Source of the DNA: Saccharopolyspora rosea
GTDB lineage: Bacteria; Actinomycetota; Actinomycetes; Mycobacteriales; Pseudonocardiaceae
Direction: 5' to 3'
Assembly (NCBI RefSeq): GCF_025643595.1
Contig: NZ_CP102826.1
Coordinates: 1,984,001-2,048,000 of the forward strand
DNA length: 64,000 nucleotides
The first letter of the stretch is position 1. Every line of letters begins with the position of its first letter. Below are positions 1 through 7,604 of this stretch, piece by piece. The notes beneath the pieces were generated by a model, which ran no database searches, had not been told where the DNA came from, and was given only the letters and a program-made list of their open reading frames with translations. A program made the position numbers and the translations under genes.

Positions 1-88
1 CCTCGATCCGCTCGACGCGGTTGCGGGGTGCCGCGAACAACCACAGCCGCCGGTCGAGGCGCACGTGCACCACGGCTCGTCCTCGCAC
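1..88 (-). CDS. Possible 5' end of a leftward gene (partial)
   Basis: Reading leftward from a GTG at 86-88, an open frame runs off the window edge. Its first residues include VHVRLDRRLW followed by LFAAPRNRVERIE, which resembles the beta-strand start of Mut7-C/ubiquitin-like actinobacterial proteins. This is a resemblance by eye only. Only about 29 codons are visible, no clear ribosome binding site decides the start, and the permease gene ends only 33 bases downstream of this start on the same strand. It could equally be non-coding. Confidence 0.25.
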   Translation of the reverse strand, partial: MRGRAVVHVRLDRRLWLFAAPRNRVERIE

Positions 89-121
89 CGCTCCATCGTC
101 GGCCGGGCGCCCGGGGCGCGG

Positions 122-1585
122 CTACTGCGCCGCCGCCTCGTTCGCGTCCTCGGGCAGCGCGGCCAGCTTGCTGTGCTTGATGCCGTAGCCGAAGTACAGG
201 GCCAGCGCCAGACCGATCCAGATCACGAACATCAGGTAGGTCTCCCACGGCAGTTCGACGATCAGGTAGACGCAGGCGGCGACGCTCAGGACCGGGACGA
301 CGGGGTAGCCGGGCACCCGGAAGCCGCGGTACATGTCCGGCCGGGTGCGGCGCAGGACGATGACGCCGATCGACACCACGGTGAACGCCACGAGGGTGCC
401 CATGCTCGTGAGGTTGGCCAGCGTGTCCAGCGGGACGACCGCGGCCAGCAGTCCCACGAACGCCGAGACCACCGCGGTGTTGCGGATGGGGGTGCGGCGG
501 CGCGGGTGCACGGTGTGGAAGAACTTCGGCACCATCCCGTCGCGGCCCATCGAGAACAGGATGCGGGTCTGGCCGTACAGCGTGGTCAGCGTGACCCCGA
601 AGATCGACACGACGCCGCCCGCCGCGAGCAGGATCGCCGGCCAGCCGGCGTGCGTGATGTCGCCGAGGATCGCGGCCAGACCCGCGCTCTGGCCCTCGAA
701 CCTGCCCCACGGCTGGGCGCCGACCCCGGCCAGGGCGACCAGGATGTAGATCGTCGTGACGATCACGATGCACCAGAAGATCGCCAGCGGCAGCGTCCGG
801 CGCGGGTTGCGCACCTCCTCGCCGGCGGTGGAGACGCAGTCCATGCCGATGTAGGAGAAGAAGACGGTCGACGCGGCGGTGCCGATGCCCGCGATGCCGA
901 ACGGGGTGAACGGGTGCAGGTTGGCGCTGTCGAACGCCCGCAGCGCCACCACCACGAACAGCAGCAGCACGCCCAGCTTGATGCACACGGTGATCGCGTT
1001 GATCGTCGCGGATTCCTTGGCGCCGCGCATCAACAGCACGCAGCACAGCGCGACGAGCACGGCCGCGGGCACGTTGACGATCCCGCCGTCGCCCGGTGGC
1101 GCGCTCAGCGCCGCGGGCAGCTGCCACCCGACCGTGTCGCCGAGCAGCGCGTTGAGGTACTCACCCCACCCCACCGCGACCGCGGACGTCGCGACGCCGT
1201 ACTCCAGCAGCAGGCAGGCGCCCACGACGTAGGCGATGATCTCGCCGAGCGTGGCGTAGGCGTAGGTGTAGGACGCGCCCGCGACCGGGATCGCCGAGGC
1301 GAGTTCGGCGTAGCACAGCGCGGTCAGCGCGGCGGTGATGCCGGCGAGCACGAAGGAGAGCACGACGGCCGGCCCGGCCTTGGGCACCGCTTCGTTGAGC
1401 ACGATGAAGATCCCGGTGCCGACCGTGGATCCCACCCCGATCATGGTCAGCCGTGCGGTGCCGATGCCGCGGCGCAGCTCGCCACCGCCGGTGTCCGCAC
1501 CGCTTTCGGCGTTGAGCATGCTGATCGGCTTGCGCCGCAGGACTCGGCGCCAGCCGAGGTGGGCGCCGGTCACGGATCCGGACAT
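122..1585 (-). CDS. APC-family cationic amino-acid permease
   Basis: An integral membrane amino-acid transporter of the APC superfamily, closest in look to the CAT/YfnA group, 487 residues with about 12 hydrophobic segments. After a basic cytoplasmic start (about residues 1-45) comes the family's first-helix glycine motif GVGSTVGTGIF (residues 50-60), then the conserved FFSYIGMD and GEEVRNPRRT stretch in the middle, typical of this family's helix 6 to 7 loop. The ATG at 1583-1585 is chosen because a strong GGAGGGG ribosome binding site lies just upstream. The gene is divergent from the amidohydrolase gene, with about 360 bases between them. The substrate (basic or other amino acid) cannot be read from sequence. 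Confidence 0.9.
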   Translation of the reverse strand: MSGSVTGAHLGWRRVLRRKPISMLNAESGADTGGGELRRGIGTARLTMIGVGSTVGTGIFIVLNEAVPKAGPAVVLSFVLAGITAALTALCYAELASAIPVAGASYTYAYATLGEIIAYVVGACLLLEYGVATSAVAVGWGEYLNALLGDTVGWQLPAALSAPPGDGGIVNVPAAVLVALCCVLLMRGAKESATINAITVCIKLGVLLLFVVVALRAFDSANLHPFTPFGIAGIGTAASTVFFSYIGMDCVSTAGEEVRNPRRTLPLAIFWCIVIVTTIYILVALAGVGAQPWGRFEGQSAGLAAILGDITHAGWPAILLAAGGVVSIFGVTLTTLYGQTRILFSMGRDGMVPKFFHTVHPRRRTPIRNTAVVSAFVGLLAAVVPLDTLANLTSMGTLVAFTVVSIGVIVLRRTRPDMYRGFRVPGYPVVPVLSVAACVYLIVELPWETYLMFVIWIGLALALYFGYGIKHSKLAALPEDANEAAAQ

Positions 1586-1945
1586 GCGGTGGTCTCCCCT
1601 CCGGGCGAGGTGTTTCGCGGCGGGAAAGATGGTGAAGCACCGTTCCCGCACGTCGAACACCGGGGCCCCACCTGGGTTTTCGGCGGGTCGGGTCGTTGTG
1701 TGGACCGAACTGTATGGACGGCAAGAACGCCCGTCAACGCGCAACGGCTCGCGAATTTCTTTGGGACTGCGCGAAGCGGACAGCAGTTTTTCCGGTGATT
1801 GCGCCGCACGGCGGCGCGGACGTCGAACGATCGGCGGTGTCACGCGGTGTGCCCGCGCGGCTACGGTTCTGCTGCCCGGCCGGAGAGGAGGGAGCCTCCG
1901 CGATGCTCCCGGGGCGGCGTTCGCCCATCCGACCGAAGGGCTGAC
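1586..1945. other. Divergent intergenic region
   Basis: This 360-base stretch separates the leftward permease from the rightward amidohydrolase. It must hold the promoters of both. Apart from the ribosome binding sites next to each start I see no convincing long palindrome, RNA fold or small gene. It is locally less GC-rich than the genes on either side. Confidence 0.5.
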
Positions 1946-3307
1946 ATGGCAGTTTCGTCCGAATCCGGGGTGTCCCGCCGCGCCGTCGTCCTGACGGCGC
2001 TGGCCAGTGCCGGGATCGCGGCGTGTTCGTCCGGAACGTCCGATGTGGACTCCGCGGCGGCGGCCGGGGGCGGCGGTGCCGGGTTGTTGTTGCGCGGCAC
2101 GACGTTGCCGGACGGTCGCCGGGCCGACGTGCTGCTGCGGGACGGCCGCATCGCGGCCGTCGGGGGCGGCGGCGCGGGCGCCGAGCAGCTCGACCTCACC
2201 GGGTACCTGCTGCTGCCGTCCGGCGTGGAGACCCATGCGCACCTCGACAAGGCGTTCCTCGGACGTCGCGTGCTCAACCCCGCCGGGGATCTCGACGGCG
2301 CGGTCGACGCGATGAAGGCGATCGCGCCGACCATGACGGAGCAGGACGTGCGGAGCCGGGCCGGCCGGGCGGTCGAACTCGCGGTCCGGCACGGCTACAC
2401 GGCGATCCGCACCCACGTGGACTGCAACGAGGGCACCCGCAACCGGTCGCTGCGCGTGCTGCTGGACCTCAAGCGCGAGTACGCCGACCTCGTCGACCTG
2501 CAGGTGGTCTGCTTCGTCGGGCCGGTGTCGGGCGCGCAGGGCGCGGCGGCCCGCGCGCTGCTCGACGAGGGCCTGCGGATGGGCGCCGACGTCGTGGGCG
2601 GGCTGCCCTACGAGGACCCGGACCCGGCGCAGGCGGCGCGCGAGTACCTGGCGGCCGCGCGGCAGTACGGGCGGATGGTCGACCTGCACACCGACGAGAC
2701 GACCGACCCGGCCGTGCTCTCGCTGCGCGAGCTGGTCGCCGAGACCGCGCGCACCGGGATGCGCGGCCGGGTGGCCGCCTCGCACTGCGTGAGCCTCGGC
2801 CAGCAGGACCCGGCCACCGCGCAGCGGGTCGCCGCCGACGCCGCGGCGGCCGGGGTCGCGGTGATCACGTGCCCGCAGACCAACCTCTTCCTGCAGGGCC
2901 GCCACGACCCGACGCGGGTGCCGCGCGCTCTGACCGCGATCGACGTGCTGCGCCGCGCCGGGGTGGTGCTGGCCGCGGGAGGCGACAACTGGCGCGACCC
3001 GTTCAACGCCGTCGGCCGCGCCGACCCGTTCGAGATCTCCTCGCTGCTCGTCAGCGCCGGGCACCTCACGCCCGAGGACGCCTACGCCGCGGTCTCCGAC
3101 CGGGCCCGCGCCGTGCTCGGGCTGCCCCCGGTGGGGCTGCGGCCGGGCGACCCCGCCGAGCTGCTGGCGGTCCGCGCCGCCGACGTCGCCGAGGCGGTGG
3201 CCGGGGCGACGGAGGACCGCGCCGTCTTCCACCGGGGACGGCTCGTGGCGCGCACCCAGGTCACCGCGGCGGTGCACCGGGCCGGGGCGGCGCAGCCGAC
3301 GCGGTAG
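1946..3307 (+). CDS. Tat-exported lipoprotein amidohydrolase (cytosine deaminase-like)
   Basis: A metal-dependent amidohydrolase of the CodA/AtzC type, 453 residues. The N-terminus has a twin arginine (R11, R12), a hydrophobic stretch and a lipobox ending in C27, so the protein is predicted to be exported folded by Tat and lipid-anchored. The metal motif HAHLDK is at 97-102, followed by HVD, an HTDE stretch, SHC and a late GGDN-RDPF segment, all characteristic of cytosine deaminase-like enzymes. Cytosine deaminases are normally cytoplasmic, so an extracellular lipoprotein version is unusual. It may deaminate or hydrolyse a nitrogen heterocycle outside the cell. The start is the ATG that gives the signal peptide. 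It converges tightly with the antiporter gene (stop codons adjacent). Confidence 0.85.
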   Translation: MAVSSESGVSRRAVVLTALASAGIAACSSGTSDVDSAAAAGGGGAGLLLRGTTLPDGRRADVLLRDGRIAAVGGGGAGAEQLDLTGYLLLPSGVETHAHLDKAFLGRRVLNPAGDLDGAVDAMKAIAPTMTEQDVRSRAGRAVELAVRHGYTAIRTHVDCNEGTRNRSLRVLLDLKREYADLVDLQVVCFVGPVSGAQGAAARALLDEGLRMGADVVGGLPYEDPDPAQAAREYLAAARQYGRMVDLHTDETTDPAVLSLRELVAETARTGMRGRVAASHCVSLGQQDPATAQRVAADAAAAGVAVITCPQTNLFLQGRHDPTRVPRALTAIDVLRRAGVVLAAGGDNWRDPFNAVGRADPFEISSLLVSAGHLTPEDAYAAVSDRARAVLGLPPVGLRPGDPAELLAVRAADVAEAVAGATEDRAVFHRGRLVARTQVTAAVHRAGAAQPTR

Positions 3308-4453
3308 TCACCGCACTGCCGGTCCGGGCGGGCCGAAGCACCACGTCACCAGCGGTCCCGCCACGGCCAGCAGCAGCACGTAGGCGGTGGCCAGCGCGAC
3401 CAGCTCGCCGCCGGGGCCGGTGACCAGACCGACGATGACGATGGAGAACTCGCCGCGCACGATGAGCACGCTGCCCGCCCGCAGCCGCCCTCGCGGGCCC
3501 GAACCGCCCCGGTGGGCGGCGTACCAGCCGGTGGCGACCTTCGTCGCGGCCGAGGCCAGCGCCAGCAGGCAGGCCGCGGGCAGGGCGGGCAGCAGCGTGG
3601 ACGGCGGGACGGAGAACCCGATCGCCAGAAAGAACGCGGCGGCGAACAGGTCCCGCAGCGGCGCGACGATGGTGCGCACCCGGTCGGCGAGCGGGCCCGT
3701 GAGCGCCAGCCCGACCAGGAACGCGCCGACCGCGGCCGACGTCCCGGCGAGCTCGGCGGCCGCCGCGATGACCAGCGCCAGCCCGACGATCCGCAACAGC
3801 AGCTGTTCGGCGTCCCGGTCGTCGACCAGCCGCCCGACCCGGTGACCCCAGCGGCGCGACGCGGCCAGCGCCAGCAGCAGCACGCCGACCGCGACGCACA
3901 CGCTGACCGCGCCGCGCAGCGGCGAGCCACCGCTGGCCAGCACCGCCAGCACCGGCAGGTACACGGCCATCGCGAAGTCCTCCAGCAGCAGGATCGACAG
4001 CACCACCGGGGTCTCGCGGTTGGCCAGCCGGCGCAGGTCGTCCAGCAGCCGGGAGACGATCGTGGACGACGACACCCAGGTGATCCCGGCCAGCGCCACG
4101 ATCCCGGTGGCGTCCAGCCCGAGCAGCACCCCGGCGACCGCCCCGGGCAGCGCGTTGAGCACCATGTCGACCAGGCCGGACGGCACGTGCCTGCGCAACG
4201 TCACGGTGAACTCGTCGACGGAGAACTCCAGGCCCAGCGTCAGCAGCAGGAGCACCACCCCGATCGACGCGCCGATGCGCACGAAGTCGCCCGCCGCGGG
4301 CAGCGGCGCGATCCCGCCCTCGCCCATCGCCAGCCCCACCAGCAGGTACAGCGGGATCGGCGACACGCCGAAGCGCCGGGTGACCGTGCCGGCCACACCC
4401 AGCACCGCCAGCACGGCCCCGAGCTCCAGCAGCAGCGCGACCGAGGTGTGCAC
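3308..4453 (-). CDS. CPA2-family K+(Na+)/H+ antiporter membrane subunit
   Basis: A 381-residue membrane protein with about 12 hydrophobic segments, of the monovalent cation:proton antiporter-2 family (KefB/KhtU type). The early RFGVSPIPLYLLVGLAMG segment and the LTLGLEFSVDEF stretch (about residues 95-105) are typical of the first half of CPA2 exchangers. It lacks the cytoplasmic nucleotide-binding RCK-N domain found in KefB/C; regulation instead seems to come from the separate TrkA-C protein encoded 3 bases upstream (4457-4936), as in KhtTU of Bacillus. It probably exports K+ or Na+ in exchange for protons for pH or osmotic homeostasis. The two genes almost touch and are surely co-transcribed. 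Confidence 0.88.
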   Translation of the reverse strand: MHTSVALLLELGAVLAVLGVAGTVTRRFGVSPIPLYLLVGLAMGEGGIAPLPAAGDFVRIGASIGVVLLLLTLGLEFSVDEFTVTLRRHVPSGLVDMVLNALPGAVAGVLLGLDATGIVALAGITWVSSSTIVSRLLDDLRRLANRETPVVLSILLLEDFAMAVYLPVLAVLASGGSPLRGAVSVCVAVGVLLLALAASRRWGHRVGRLVDDRDAEQLLLRIVGLALVIAAAAELAGTSAAVGAFLVGLALTGPLADRVRTIVAPLRDLFAAAFFLAIGFSVPPSTLLPALPAACLLALASAATKVATGWYAAHRGGSGPRGRLRAGSVLIVRGEFSIVIVGLVTGPGGELVALATAYVLLLAVAGPLVTWCFGPPGPAVR

Positions 4454-4456
4454 GTC

Positions 4457-4936
4457 TCAGCCCGCGAGGATGCTCTCCACCCCGGTGATGCCCTGCCGGG
4501 TGCCGATCACCACCAGGATGTCGCCGGCCCGCAGCGGCTGGCCGGGGCCGGGCGAGGCGATCACGTCCTCGCCGCGCACGATCGCCACGATGGACGCGCC
4601 GGTGCGGGTGCGGGCCCGGGTCTCGCCGAGCGTCCGGCCGTCGAACGCCGAACGCGCGGTGACCTCCACCTGACCGGCTTCCAGGCCGGGCACCTCGCGG
4701 GTCAGGTCCGCGAAGCGCTCGGCGATCCGCGGCGCCCCGAGGATCTCCGTGACCGCCTCGGCCTCCTCGGTGGTCAGCCGGAACAGCGGGTGCACCTCGT
4801 CCGGGTCGTGGCCGGGGTAGGAGACGAACTCGAACCCGCCACCGCGCCGCGCCACCACCCCGATCCGCCGCCCGTCCGCGGTGGTGAACTCGTAGCGCAA
4901 CCCCACCCCGGGCAGCAGCACTTCCTCGACGTCCAT
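4457..4936 (-). CDS. Antiporter regulatory subunit with TrkA-C domain (KhtT-like)
   Basis: A 159-residue soluble protein. Residues 1-75 form an actinobacterial N-terminal domain, and the second half (about 75-155) is a TrkA-C/RCK-C ligand-binding domain ending in the typical PLRAGDILVVIGTRQGI stretch. In KhtTU-type systems this domain binds a small ligand (cyclic di-AMP in Bacillus KhtT) and gates the membrane exchanger. Here it is the first gene of a two-gene operon with the antiporter, spacing 3 bases. The ligand is not visible from sequence. The ATG at 4934-4936 is the only good start before the TrkA-C fold. Confidence 0.85.
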   Translation of the reverse strand: MDVEEVLLPGVGLRYEFTTADGRRIGVVARRGGGFEFVSYPGHDPDEVHPLFRLTTEEAEAVTEILGAPRIAERFADLTREVPGLEAGQVEVTARSAFDGRTLGETRARTRTGASIVAIVRGEDVIASPGPGQPLRAGDILVVIGTRQGITGVESILAG

Positions 4937-5052
4937 GCGCTCATGATGGAGCCGCCGGTGTTCACCCGCCGGGCAGTGCAGCGCCGCCGACGATCAGCTC
5001 TCCGGACGAGCCGGGACGGCCGTGGTGGCGAACGTCCTGCCGGACAACGGGT

Positions 5053-6375
5053 TCACGGCTGTTCCCGGCCGGTCGTCGGGGCCGCGTTCCGGGGTGCGCT
5101 CGCGGACCTGCCGAGGTGGCGCGGGATCGCCGCGATGGCCACCAGGCTGATCAGGGACACGACCACCATGTAGCCGGAGATCGCCGTCGTGGTGCCGAAG
5201 TGGTCGAACAGCGCGGTGCAGACCATCGGCGCGAATCCGCCGCCGAGCACCGCACCGAGCGAGTAGGCCAGCGAGGCGCCCGAGTAGCGCCACTCCGGCC
5301 GGAACAGCTCGCTGAACAGCGCCGCCTGCGGGCCGTAGGTGGCCGACACGCCCAGCAGGTGCACCGCCTGGGCGAGCAGCACCAGCACCGCCGTGCCGGT
5401 GTTGATCAGCCAGAACATCGGGAACGCCCACACCAGGTTGAGCGCGGTGCCCCACAGGTAGGTGGCGCGGCGGCCGATGCGGTCCGACAGGTGCCCGAAG
5501 AACATGTTGGTGACCAGCCAGACCACCGAGCCCGCCGCGAGGTTGAGCAGCGCGGTGCGCTGGCTCAGGCCCAGCTGCTCGGTGGTGTAGCTGACCAGGT
5601 AGACCATGAAGATGTAGCCGAGGGTGTTGTTGCCGACGAAGGTGAAGGTGGCGATCAGCACCTGCCGGGGCTGGTGCCGCAGCAGCCGGGTCAGCGGCAT
5701 CCGGGCCTGCCGCTGCTGCGCCCGGACCTCGGCGAACACCGGGCTCTCCACCACGCGCAGCCGGATGTACAGCCCCAGCAGCACCAGCAGCAGGCTCAGC
5801 GCGAACGGGATCCGCCAGCCCCACCGGGTGAACTGCTCGGCGGTGACCGACGAGCGCACCGCCAGGAACACCAGCGAGGACAGGATCATCCCCAGCGGCG
5901 TGCCGACCTGGGCGTAGGAACCGAACAGCCCGCGCCGCCCGGCCGGGGCGTGCTCGACGGCCATGAGCGCCGCGCCGCCCCACTCGCCGCCCGCGCTGAG
6001 GCCCTGGACCAGGCGGCACGCCACCAGCGCCAGCGGGGCGGCCACGCCCCACGTCCGGTAGGTGGGCAGCAGGCCGATGGCGACCGTCGAACCGCCCATC
6101 ACCAGCAGCGAGAACACCAGCATCGACTTGCGGCCGAGGCGGTCGCCGAAGTGGCCCATCAGCACGCCGCCCAGCGGGCGGGCGATGAAGCCGATCGCCA
6201 GCGTGGAGAACGCGGCCAGCTTCCCCGCGGTGGGCGAGAGGTCCGGGAAGAACTGCGGTCCGAAGATCAGCGCCGATGCCGTGCCGTAGAGGAAGTAGTC
6301 GTACCACTCGATGGTGGTGCCGATCATGCTCGCCAGCCGGGCGCGCCGGGCGTGGTCGGGCGCGGGAGTGGTCAC
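5053..6375 (-). CDS. MFS transporter, metabolite:H+ symporter (MHS) family
   Basis: A 440-residue major facilitator with 12 predicted helices. The N-terminus reads MIGTTIEWYDYFLYGTAS, the hallmark of the MHS subfamily (citrate, alpha-ketoglutarate, proline, shikimate, aromatic acid symporters). The GHFGDRLGRKSML loop between helices 2 and 3 is the MFS signature. It starts with GTG at 6373-6375, 15 bases after the hpaD stop codon and on the same strand, so it is the second gene of the hpaD transcript. The position makes uptake of 4-hydroxyphenylacetate, homoprotocatechuate or a related aromatic acid the most likely job; this is an inference from context. Confidence 0.85.
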   Translation of the reverse strand: MTTPAPDHARRARLASMIGTTIEWYDYFLYGTASALIFGPQFFPDLSPTAGKLAAFSTLAIGFIARPLGGVLMGHFGDRLGRKSMLVFSLLVMGGSTVAIGLLPTYRTWGVAAPLALVACRLVQGLSAGGEWGGAALMAVEHAPAGRRGLFGSYAQVGTPLGMILSSLVFLAVRSSVTAEQFTRWGWRIPFALSLLLVLLGLYIRLRVVESPVFAEVRAQQRQARMPLTRLLRHQPRQVLIATFTFVGNNTLGYIFMVYLVSYTTEQLGLSQRTALLNLAAGSVVWLVTNMFFGHLSDRIGRRATYLWGTALNLVWAFPMFWLINTGTAVLVLLAQAVHLLGVSATYGPQAALFSELFRPEWRYSGASLAYSLGAVLGGGFAPMVCTALFDHFGTTTAISGYMVVVSLISLVAIAAIPRHLGRSASAPRNAAPTTGREQP

Positions 6376-6390
6376 AGCGGATCCGTCCTG

Positions 6391-7413
6391 TCAGGACCGG
6401 AGTTGGGCTTCGGTGACGACGCCGAGGCCGTCCGCGCCGACGTGCACGGTCTCCTCGGACGCCGCCGGGTGGACCAGCGGTTTCGGCCGACCGTCCAGGC
6501 CCAGGGCGGTGGAGCCCTCGCGGTACCAGGAGCTGACCACGTCGTGGCCCCAGAAGTCGCGGCGCCGGGGGTCGTGCACGTCCCAGCGGTAGGTCTCGTG
6601 GTCGGGGTCGCCGGTGTAGTAATCGCTGGTGTAGAGCTCCAGCCGGTGGCCGTCCGGGTCGCGCAGGTACAGGTAGAAGGCGTTGGACACGCCGTGCCGA
6701 CCGGGGCCGCGTTCGATGTGCGGGTGCTCGCCGAGCGAACCGAGGATGTCGCAGATGCGCAGGATGTGGTGCGACTCGGGGACGAAGAAGGCGATGTGGT
6801 GCAGTCGCGGCCCCGCGCCGCCGGTGAAGGCGATGTCGTGCACGGTCGGTTTGCGGAACATCCAGGCGGCGTAGAGGTTCTCGTCGTCCTCGATGGTCTC
6901 CGAGGTGCTGAACCCCAGGCGCGCGTAGAAGTCGTGCGCGGCGCGCACGTCCGGGGTCATCACGTTGAAGTGGTCGATGCGCGAGGGTTCCGCGCCGCGG
7001 CGCAGTTCGTAGCGCTGCACCAGGCGCGGTCCGCGTTCGGCGGCGTGGAAGAACTCGACGGGGAAGCCGAGCGGGTCCTCGACCCGCACCGCCTCGCCGA
7101 TGCCGCGGGTCGCCCCGGCGGGGACCTCCTGGACGGGCAGTCCTTCCGCGGCGAAGAAGTCCGCGGCGCGCCCCACGTCCTGCGGCGTGCGCACCCGGTA
7201 GGCCAGCCGGCGCAACCCCGCCCGCGCGCCCTGGCGCAGGACCAGGCTGTGGTGCAGGAACTCCTCGTAACCGCGCAGGTAGACGACCTCGTCGTCCTCC
7301 TCGATGGGTACGAAGCCGAGCACGTCCACCCAGAACCAGCGGGATCGCCGCAGGTCGGTGACGACCAGTTCGGCATCGGCCGCACGGACCACGTCGGGAA
7401 CGGGGACAGGCAT
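6391..7413 (-). CDS. hpaD: 3,4-dihydroxyphenylacetate 2,3-dioxygenase
   Basis: An extradiol ring-cleavage dioxygenase that opens homoprotocatechuate to 5-carboxymethyl-2-hydroxymuconate semialdehyde. It has two vicinal-oxygen-chelate modules (about residues 12-125 and 145-275) in 340 residues and closely follows my memory of the Brevibacterium fuscum type-I enzyme, with VVTDLxxSRxFYVDVLG early and GPGRHGVSNAFYLYL late. Likely iron ligands are H148 (RIDHFN), one of the HH pair near 205-206 (GPRLHHIAF) and E259 (HRLELYT). The ATG at 7411-7413 is preferred to a GTG six bases upstream because an AGG-containing site is better spaced. It is the first gene of the leftward arm, and an ATCATATATGAT palindrome lies 15 bases upstream. 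Confidence 0.92.
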   Translation of the reverse strand: MPVPVPDVVRAADAELVVTDLRRSRWFWVDVLGFVPIEEDDEVVYLRGYEEFLHHSLVLRQGARAGLRRLAYRVRTPQDVGRAADFFAAEGLPVQEVPAGATRGIGEAVRVEDPLGFPVEFFHAAERGPRLVQRYELRRGAEPSRIDHFNVMTPDVRAAHDFYARLGFSTSETIEDDENLYAAWMFRKPTVHDIAFTGGAGPRLHHIAFFVPESHHILRICDILGSLGEHPHIERGPGRHGVSNAFYLYLRDPDGHRLELYTSDYYTGDPDHETYRWDVHDPRRRDFWGHDVVSSWYREGSTALGLDGRPKPLVHPAASEETVHVGADGLGVVTEAQLRS

Positions 7414-7427
7414 GCGCACCTACCAAG

Positions 7428-7439
7428 ATCATATATGAT
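7428..7439. promoter_or_regulatory. Operator 1 of the hpa divergon (ATCATATATGAT)
   Basis: A perfect 12-base palindrome, strikingly AT-rich in this GC-rich DNA, lying 15 bases upstream of the hpaD start. A near-copy is found at 7547-7558. Both are natural candidates for binding by the FCD-type GntR regulator encoded at 9011-9685, whose family usually binds short AT-rich dyads of this kind. The assignment is inferred from position and duplication. Confidence 0.65.
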
Positions 7440-7546
7440 TGGCGTTGTCGGCAGGTTACGCAGATCACGTCGGCTTGGTCAACACTGGATAGATTTCGCA
7501 CGGCTCAACGTTTTTCGTGTTCGAGACCGGCGGCGCGATCGTTGAC

Positions 7547-7558
7547 ATCATATCTGAT
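7547..7558. promoter_or_regulatory. Operator 2 of the hpa divergon (ATCATATCTGAT)
   Basis: This differs from operator 1 by one base and its centre is about 119 bases away. It lies about 47 bases upstream of the GTG start of the FAH-RraA gene. The pair brackets the divergent promoter region, as expected for a repressor controlling both arms, possibly with DNA looping. Confidence 0.6.
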
Positions 7559-7604
7559 GCGCGGGCATCATCGGCCCGCGACGAACCGAGGACGGGAGGA
7601 TCCG

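Noticed and set aside
122-3277. A 1051-codon open frame on the minus strand spanning the permease and the amidohydrolase region
   Set aside because: The part upstream of 1585 is antisense to the amidohydrolase gene and reads as low-complexity Arg/Gly/His sequence, an artefact of GC-rich codons. Only the permease portion is real.
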